Of a DNA stretch of 20,429 nt, positions 16,173-20,429 are shown one piece after another. Position 1 is the stretch's first letter. Every line of letters begins with the position of its first letter. The DNA comes from Coxiellaceae bacterium UBA1530 (GTDB taxonomy: Bacteria; Pseudomonadota; Gammaproteobacteria; Coxiellales; Coxiellaceae), in contig DCQA01000021.1 of NCBI GenBank assembly GCA_002323325.1, positions 1 through 20,429 on the forward strand, read 5' to 3'. Below the pieces are notes generated by a model that was not told the origin of the DNA, searched no databases, and saw only the letters and a program-made list of their open reading frames with translations. The translations under genes and the position numbers were made by a program.

Positions 16173-16261
16173 CACTGCCCCTCAGTAAGCACTCATTAAA
16201 AACTTCGGGCGAATTATGACAACGAGTAGTGCCAAAAAGACAAACTCGATAGTGATGTCAA

Positions 16262-16396
16262 TTCTTCTTTCATCCGGACTATTACCGTCGGCTCTAGAAT
16301 GTCACTAGATCTGCTCACATGATGGAATCACGCTTGCTCGCGGGCTGACCAAAGAGGATCACCGCCGGTCAGGAATTACACCCTGCCCTGAAGAAC
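16262..16396 (-). ncRNA. FMN riboswitch (RFN element)
   Basis: The minus strand reads, in order, the conserved RFN blocks: TTCAGGGCAGGGTG (from 16392), ATTCCTGACCGGCGGTGAT, AGCCCGCGAGC, TGATTCCATCATGTGA, AGAGCCGAC and GTCCGGATG, closing with GAAAGAAGAAT near 16262. The outer stem P1 is formed by TTCTTC (16396-16391) and GAAGAA (about 16268-16263). It binds flavin mononucleotide and lowers expression of flavin genes when FMN is plentiful. It sits between the permease and ribE, about 90 nt upstream of the ribE start, so it governs ribE, ribBA, ribH and probably perM, but not ribD or the APC permease. Confidence 0.93.
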
Positions 16397-16403
16397 CGCG
16401 AAA

Positions 16404-16432
16404 ACAGTAGCATGTGCGTTATAATGGGTCAA
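16404..16432 (-). promoter_or_regulatory. Promoter of the riboswitch-controlled rib operon
   Basis: On the minus strand TTGACC (16432-16427) and extended -10 TG-C-TACTGT (-10 at 16409-16404) lie 17 bp apart. Transcription would start near 16397, exactly at the first base of the riboswitch P1 stem. The -35 overlaps the stop codon of the permease gene, so this promoter is internal to the larger gene string. Confidence 0.65.
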
Positions 16433-17814
16433 GGAGACTGGCGGTCAGTAGCAAGCTTGAAAGACTGTCGTTTGAAATACCACACGGCACACAAGAGAAT
16501 AAATACACCGTCACAAAAGACAACCACTTCCATATATACTGACTGTGACCATACCACATGAGAGGGCTTACAAAAGCTAGCCACCAATCCCATGCATGAA
16601 CTACACACACCCAGTAATGATGCAACTAAAGTAATACCTTGTTGCCACAGTGACTGATAAGGCAACAACAAGCGCATACCACATACAAATAGTCCTATGT
16701 ACAAGACCACACTTAGCTGGCTCGTCAAAAGAATCATCAGCCAAAAGCCTGTTTGTGCATCAGGCACACACAGTAAAGAGAGGATTAGAGTACTCACTAC
16801 ACCACCCTGGAGCATCAACACACGAACAGGAATTTGGCGGTCGTTGATTTTACTAAAATAAGCTGGCCATTGACCTTCAAGAGCCATTTGGTAAACACCA
16901 CGAGATAAAGCCTGAGACCAAGTGCATAAAGCAGAAAATGCGCCAAAAACCATCATTAGCACTAAAATACCGAGGTATTGTGATAAATGAAAGGCTGCTA
17001 AATATTGTTGGAAACAAGCAATGACACCATTCACATAATTTAAAGATGCTTGAGGGATCACGGCTGACATGGCTAATGCTGCACCAGTTGTCATAACAAC
17101 AATCACTACAGCGCAAGTAACAAGTGCTAGAGGGTATGCGCGAGCAGGTGAATCAACTTGAGGTGCAAAAAAAGCGCTCGCCTGCATACCAGCATAGGCG
17201 CTAAATACGCTCACCAAAACGCCCCATTCAATATTCCCGACTAAATGTGGTTTCATGACCACAGATGTTTTCCAGGCCATCGGATGACCTGTAAGAAACC
17301 ATGCAATACCCAAGACAATGATTAAAGCAGTTGGTACTAATATCCCAATCAACGCTGACCAGGAACTCATACGATGCGTTAGGGTTAACCCACAGCAACA
17401 AATAACAATACACACCCAATACAATGCCAGTGTCAGAATAATCGTTAGAGACAAGGGTGGATTCCAGGTTGGCCAAAATCCTGTCAGAATCGTCGCAATG
17501 ATGACTGTGCATGAAGCGGGAAAGCTGATCATGTTATTGAGCCACTCCACGGACATACCTAAGCGAGCCCAAGAGGTCCCAAACGCCTCACGAAACCAAA
17601 CATACAAACCACCCTGACTGGGCATCAACACCGCCAATTGGGAACAAATCCAGGCGCTAGGCAGCAAAAAGCCAAAGAAGGCGATTCCAGTATACCCAAC
17701 AACCCGCCAGCCCATCGTTGCGAGCACTGGGTACTCACGTAAATTCACTATAGCAATCAGACTGAGAGCAAAAAGATGATGGGCACGCAAGGATTTGAAT
17801 GATTTCGGTATCAT
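16429..17814 (-). CDS. APC-superfamily amino acid permease/antiporter
   Basis: Inner-membrane transporter of 461 residues with about 12 hydrophobic segments. The amino acid-polyamine-organocation fold is supported by PSQGGLYVWFREAFG in TM2 (64-78), SAYAGMQASAFFAPQVDSPAR around TM6, and SRGVYQMALEGQWPAYFSKIN after TM8. The pattern is closest to glutamate/GABA-type or YjeM/YcaM-like antiporters, so the substrate is probably an amino acid; this is inference. It starts 46 bp after ribD on the same strand and its stop codon overlaps the promoter of the riboswitch operon, so it is likely co-transcribed with ribD. Insertion of an amino acid permease inside a rib cluster is unusual. No strong ribosome site precedes the ATG. 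Confidence 0.9.
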   Translation of the reverse strand: MIPKSFKSLRAHHLFALSLIAIVNLREYPVLATMGWRVVGYTGIAFFGFLLPSAWICSQLAVLMPSQGGLYVWFREAFGTSWARLGMSVEWLNNMISFPASCTVIIATILTGFWPTWNPPLSLTIILTLALYWVCIVICCCGLTLTHRMSSWSALIGILVPTALIIVLGIAWFLTGHPMAWKTSVVMKPHLVGNIEWGVLVSVFSAYAGMQASAFFAPQVDSPARAYPLALVTCAVVIVVMTTGAALAMSAVIPQASLNYVNGVIACFQQYLAAFHLSQYLGILVLMMVFGAFSALCTWSQALSRGVYQMALEGQWPAYFSKINDRQIPVRVLMLQGGVVSTLILSLLCVPDAQTGFWLMILLTSQLSVVLYIGLFVCGMRLLLPYQSLWQQGITLVASLLGVCSSCMGLVASFCKPSHVVWSQSVYMEVVVFCDGVFILLCAVWYFKRQSFKLATDRQSP

Positions 17815-17860
17815 TTGGCCGTCTTAACGATTAGGAAAATCGCCATCCTAACACAAGTCA

Positions 17861-18946
17861 TCAGTGGCGACGATGATGCCACAAGCTATCTTCACCCACT
17901 TGCTCCCAATCACCATGAAATCGATCACCACTCCCTGTCACGACACTCAAGTTTGCTAACAGAGTATCTTTGCTTGAGTGTGGTGAAATATAGAGCAATG
18001 TTTCATCGACACAGTGATTCGCCTGCAAGGCTTTGAATAGACGTGGACCTACCTCAACCCATACATCATGAAAACCGAGCTCACCCATTGCTCTTATTAA
18101 ATCATTGAGATCAAACTGACCTCTGCCGTCTAATGGTAACGATAAACAACGTGCACCTTGTGCCTGTAACCGATGAACATTGTTAGATAAGGCGCGCGGA
18201 CCATGGAACACAACTATGGATTCTGCGCTGTTCCAAACATGCGCCCTCAAGGGCAGCTCTGCCAGAGGATCGATAACTATGACAGGTTTAGCCGTACAGT
18301 GTCCGGATACTCGTGCATTGAGTTGTGGGTCATCCGCTAATACAGTGGCAATACTGGTTAGTACAGCGTCTGAATGAAAACGCGCATAATGGGTTCGTTG
18401 ATTGGCAGACTCTCCTGTAATTATTATTGGCGCCCCCGATGATGAGGCCACCCCCCCCTCAGCAGTCAACGCTAACTTAGCCGATACCCAGGGACGACCA
18501 TACACAGTCCAATGATGATAACTGCGATAAAAATCAGTGACTGCATCTAAAGGAGCATGATGACACGGAATTCCTGCAACATTGAGTGTACCTTGGCCTT
18601 TTCCCGCTACCACATCATGAGGGTCATAAAAACCAAAAAACACCTCAGCAATTCCTGCTGCTTGAATCGCATTTGTACACGGTGGCGTTCGACCTGTATG
18701 ACAACATGGCTCTAATGTGACAACCATCGTCGCACCTTTTGATGCCTCGCCAGCCATACGAATGGCACTTACCTCTGCATGGGGAGTTCCAGGGCCATTG
18801 TGGTGTCCCTGAGCAATGATGCTTCCTTCCTTGATAATGACAGCACCTACGGATGGATTAGGTGCACAAAAACCGCGCTGAGATTGAGCTTCGTTCAAGG
18901 CTATGGTCATAGCCTTTTTGATACACGGATCATTGATGTCACTCAT
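17861..18946 (-). CDS. ribD: Bifunctional deaminase/reductase of riboflavin synthesis
   Basis: Performs the second and third steps of the pyrimidine branch. N-terminal deaminase domain (about 1-145): PHAEVSAI (55-62) and EPCCHTGRTPPC (79-90) give the zinc ligands His56, Cys81 and Cys90 and the proton-shuttling Glu58. C-terminal reductase domain (about 150-361): RPWVSAKLALTAEGGVA, SGAPIIITGESAN, and SDAVLTSIATVLADDPQLNAR, the NADPH-binding family signature. 361 residues, normal length. The frame runs 20 codons further to 19006, but those residues have no counterpart in RibD proteins, and the promoter lies there, so ATG 18946 is used. The ribosome site (AAGTGG) is weak. It is separated from ribE by the permease and lacks the FMN riboswitch. 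Confidence 0.94.
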   Translation of the reverse strand: MSDINDPCIKKAMTIALNEAQSQRGFCAPNPSVGAVIIKEGSIIAQGHHNGPGTPHAEVSAIRMAGEASKGATMVVTLEPCCHTGRTPPCTNAIQAAGIAEVFFGFYDPHDVVAGKGQGTLNVAGIPCHHAPLDAVTDFYRSYHHWTVYGRPWVSAKLALTAEGGVASSSGAPIIITGESANQRTHYARFHSDAVLTSIATVLADDPQLNARVSGHCTAKPVIVIDPLAELPLRAHVWNSAESIVVFHGPRALSNNVHRLQAQGARCLSLPLDGRGQFDLNDLIRAMGELGFHDVWVEVGPRLFKALQANHCVDETLLYISPHSSKDTLLANLSVVTGSGDRFHGDWEQVGEDSLWHHRRH

Positions 18947-18976
18947 CACAATTGCCACTTGATAAAAAACAACGGT

Positions 18977-19006
18977 ATTGTAACTATACGCATCCCACTT
19001 CGACAA
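18977..19006 (-). promoter_or_regulatory. Promoter of ribD
   Basis: On the minus strand TTGTCG (19006-19001) and TACAAT (18982-18977) with an 18-bp spacer. Start of transcription near 18970 leaves a leader of about 24 nt, too short for a riboswitch. A divergent set for trmH, TTGATA (18959-18964) and ACTATA (18983-18988), lies in the same stretch, so the two promoters would overlap and may compete. Confidence 0.5.
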
Positions 19007-19025
19007 GCTGGACGGCCATTACCCT

Positions 19026-19712
19026 ATGCCCAAGACACATTTACACAGAAAACTAGAGATATACAATGCACAACACATAACAGATGCTTTGCAACCTTAT
19101 GTCACACAGCGACGAAAGGATCGAATTGAATCCGTATTAGAAAAACGATTATCTGGTATTCAGCTCATTCTTGAGGCACCCTGCGACATCAATAATGCGT
19201 TTGCTATTTTACGCACTTGTGAATGTTTTGGGATACAACACTTGCATGTCATTCAACCAAAGGGAGAAGCCATGTCACTCAAACGCCTCACTCGCGGCGC
19301 TTGGTACTGGGTAGATCTAACAATTTATAACAGCTTGTCTGAGTGTTTGAATCAACTTCCCTCTTCGCCATATTGCTTAGCTGGTGCAACCCTCTCAGGC
19401 GAACAGACCTTACATGAGCTCTCGATTGATCAGCCACTTTTCCTCATGCTTGGTAATGAACAATATGGACTGAGTGATGAAGCGATTCATGCCTGCCATA
19501 CCACCTACCAGATTCCTATGTGCGGTATGACTGAGAGCTTTAACCTTTCTGTTTCAGCGGCTATTAGTCTTTATGATACGACCCAGCGGAAGCGCAAATG
19601 CCTACAAGCTCCCGGTGATTTAAGTCTCGATGAAAAAGCACAATTAACCGCTCGATACTTTCTTAATAGTGTCAATCATCGACTGGTGAATAGCTTATTA
19701 CCTTCAGCATGA
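19026..19712 (+). CDS. trmH: tRNA/rRNA 2'-O-methyltransferase of the TrmH (SPOUT) family
   Basis: SAM-dependent ribose methylase; the best match is TrmH, which makes Gm18 in tRNA. The SPOUT motifs are all present: motif 1 INNAFAILRTCECFGI (55-70, catalytic-type Arg63), motif 2 LFLMLGNEQYGLS (138-150, GNE), and motif 3 IPMCGMTESFNLSVSAA (163-179, Asn173), followed by QRKRK as in E. coli TrmH. The 228-residue length also agrees with TrmH rather than with the longer RlmB. The N-terminal 40 residues and the C-terminal 40 would form the tRNA-binding helices. The ribosome site is weak. It is divergent from ribD, with overlapping promoters, and its stop codon overlaps the start of the broken gene that follows. 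Confidence 0.88.
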   Translation: MPKTHLHRKLEIYNAQHITDALQPYVTQRRKDRIESVLEKRLSGIQLILEAPCDINNAFAILRTCECFGIQHLHVIQPKGEAMSLKRLTRGAWYWVDLTIYNSLSECLNQLPSSPYCLAGATLSGEQTLHELSIDQPLFLMLGNEQYGLSDEAIHACHTTYQIPMCGMTESFNLSVSAAISLYDTTQRKRKCLQAPGDLSLDEKAQLTARYFLNSVNHRLVNSLLPSA

Positions 19713-20429
19713 GCACCGTCACCACATCACTCACAGCTCATGATAAAACGTTTTACAGTTCACATCGCTTAGCCAATAGTAATGCGTTATTACTCAACCA
19801 CTGATTTATTCGATAAGGATCTCTTGACGACAGAGAAGCTCAGCTTAGTTTTAACAACTTACCTCTTCTTTAAAACAGGATTTGCAGCAACTACTAGCAT
19901 ACCGCAGTGTGATATTACCCCATTGATACTTTAGCCGATAGCCAACCCATCTCCTGGAGTGATGCACGGCTCAAACTTTTATACCCTAAAAAGCTCAACT
20001 CATAAAACCTGCTTTTCATCCTCAGGAATAAAACTTCCTCTATCTGTCAAAGGTGATATCAATAGTGAATTTTCATGCACCTCTAGTAAAACTTATCAGA
20101 ACGTTCTTAAACATGACGTCATTGTAGCCTCTAAGACCACTCATCCTGAAATGAGCCTCCAGTGATGCATGGACTACAGTTGATCTGAGTGTTGCTTACA
20201 CAAGTGATCAATCGCAATATGTTGGTAGTACCATATCCAAATCTCTCAGCGCTATGCAATCATTCAGTCAGGCAGCACCTTTTATGGAAAAAATTCCTGG
20301 CATCAGTCAATGCTACTTGCCTGAGTCTGGCAAGGCTTTATTTTTGAAACAACCTTTTTCGTCACGATTATCAAATTGGAATGCTAGCCAAAAATCTTCC
20401 TCCAACCAGAAAAGTATCAACCTAATGAA
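19709..20429 (+). pseudogene. Gene broken by several frameshifts, continues past the window
   Basis: Coding-like sequence runs to the window end in five pieces in different frames. Piece 1: ATG 19709 (overlapping the trmH stop, ATGA) to TGA 19802, protein beginning MSTVTTSLTAHD. Piece 2: from about 19803 to TAG 19932, with KLSLVLTTYLFFKTG. Piece 3: about 19925 to TAA 20003, with PISWSDARLKLLYPKK. Piece 4: about 19998 to TGA 20163, with LPLSVKGDINSEF. Piece 5: from 20164 to the end, with WTTVDLSVAYTSDQSQYVG and then a Ser-rich stretch. Each piece begins where the previous one stops, as expected of one ancestral gene with at least four indels. I do not recognise the product; no signal peptide is seen. 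The start overlap with trmH suggests it was once co-transcribed with it. Sequence error is possible but would need several events. Confidence 0.6.

Noticed and set aside
17831..17851. Hairpin TTAGGA/TCCTAA between ribD and the permease
   Set aside because: A 6-bp AT-leaning stem with a 9-nt loop and no T-tract is not a convincing terminator or attenuator.
18947..19006. Longer ribD start at 19006
   Set aside because: The extra 20 residues have no RibD counterpart and the ribD promoter would lie inside the coding region; ATG 18946 fits the family.
19959..20165. A separate 68-residue small gene
   Set aside because: It begins and ends where adjacent frames of the broken gene stop and start, and has no ribosome site. 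It is best read as one piece of the pseudogene.

Overview
The window is AT-rich DNA from what looks like a gammaproteobacterium. The core genes (ppiB, trmH, a ribD/ribE/ribBA/ribH set with an FMN riboswitch, a fused MsrB-MsrA, a YkuD-type L,D-transpeptidase and an AI-2E/PerM-family permease) fit that class. Mixed among them are genes with eukaryote-like features: an ankyrin-repeat protein, a small protein ending in a CaaX prenylation box, and a three-part protein with a RasGEF-like region, IQ-like repeats and a Pol beta-type nucleotidyltransferase. Such a repertoire is typical of amoeba- or host-associated Legionellales (Legionella/Coxiella relatives). That placement is inference; no rRNA or taxonomic marker is present.

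Layout. 1-3950 (+): ppiB, two large genes of unknown function (the first with a possible papain-like Cys-His-Asp triad) and a small lipoprotein with its own promoter. 3955-5118 (-): an MFS drug/metabolite exporter, divergent from msrBA (5216-6070, +). 6088-12666 (-): the accessory region, holding the CaaX protein, the ankyrin protein, a Ser/Asp-rich protein, a decayed secreted Cys-rich peptide gene (on +), the RasGEF/IQ/nucleotidyltransferase protein and an L,D-transpeptidase. 12800-18946 (-): the riboflavin locus, transcribed ribD, APC permease, FMN riboswitch, ribE, ribBA, ribH, perM-like. 19026-19712 (+): trmH, divergent from ribD. From 19709 to the end of the window: a gene broken by several frameshifts.

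Riboflavin logic. ribD has its own promoter and a leader of only about 24 nt, so no riboswitch fits in front of it. It is followed closely by an APC-type permease. A second promoter overlaps the 3' end of the permease gene and starts transcription at the 5' edge of a complete RFN element that precedes ribE. ribE, ribBA, ribH and perM overlap one another and should be co-transcribed. The leader downstream of the RFN element holds an 8-nt exact complement of the ribE start region, which suggests translational control.

The most interesting material is the accessory region. A CaaX protein and a RasGEF-like protein lie within 6 kb of each other on the same strand, and both point at host Ras-type membrane signalling. 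None has a predicted enzymatic function that can be proven by reading, and secretion is inferred only.
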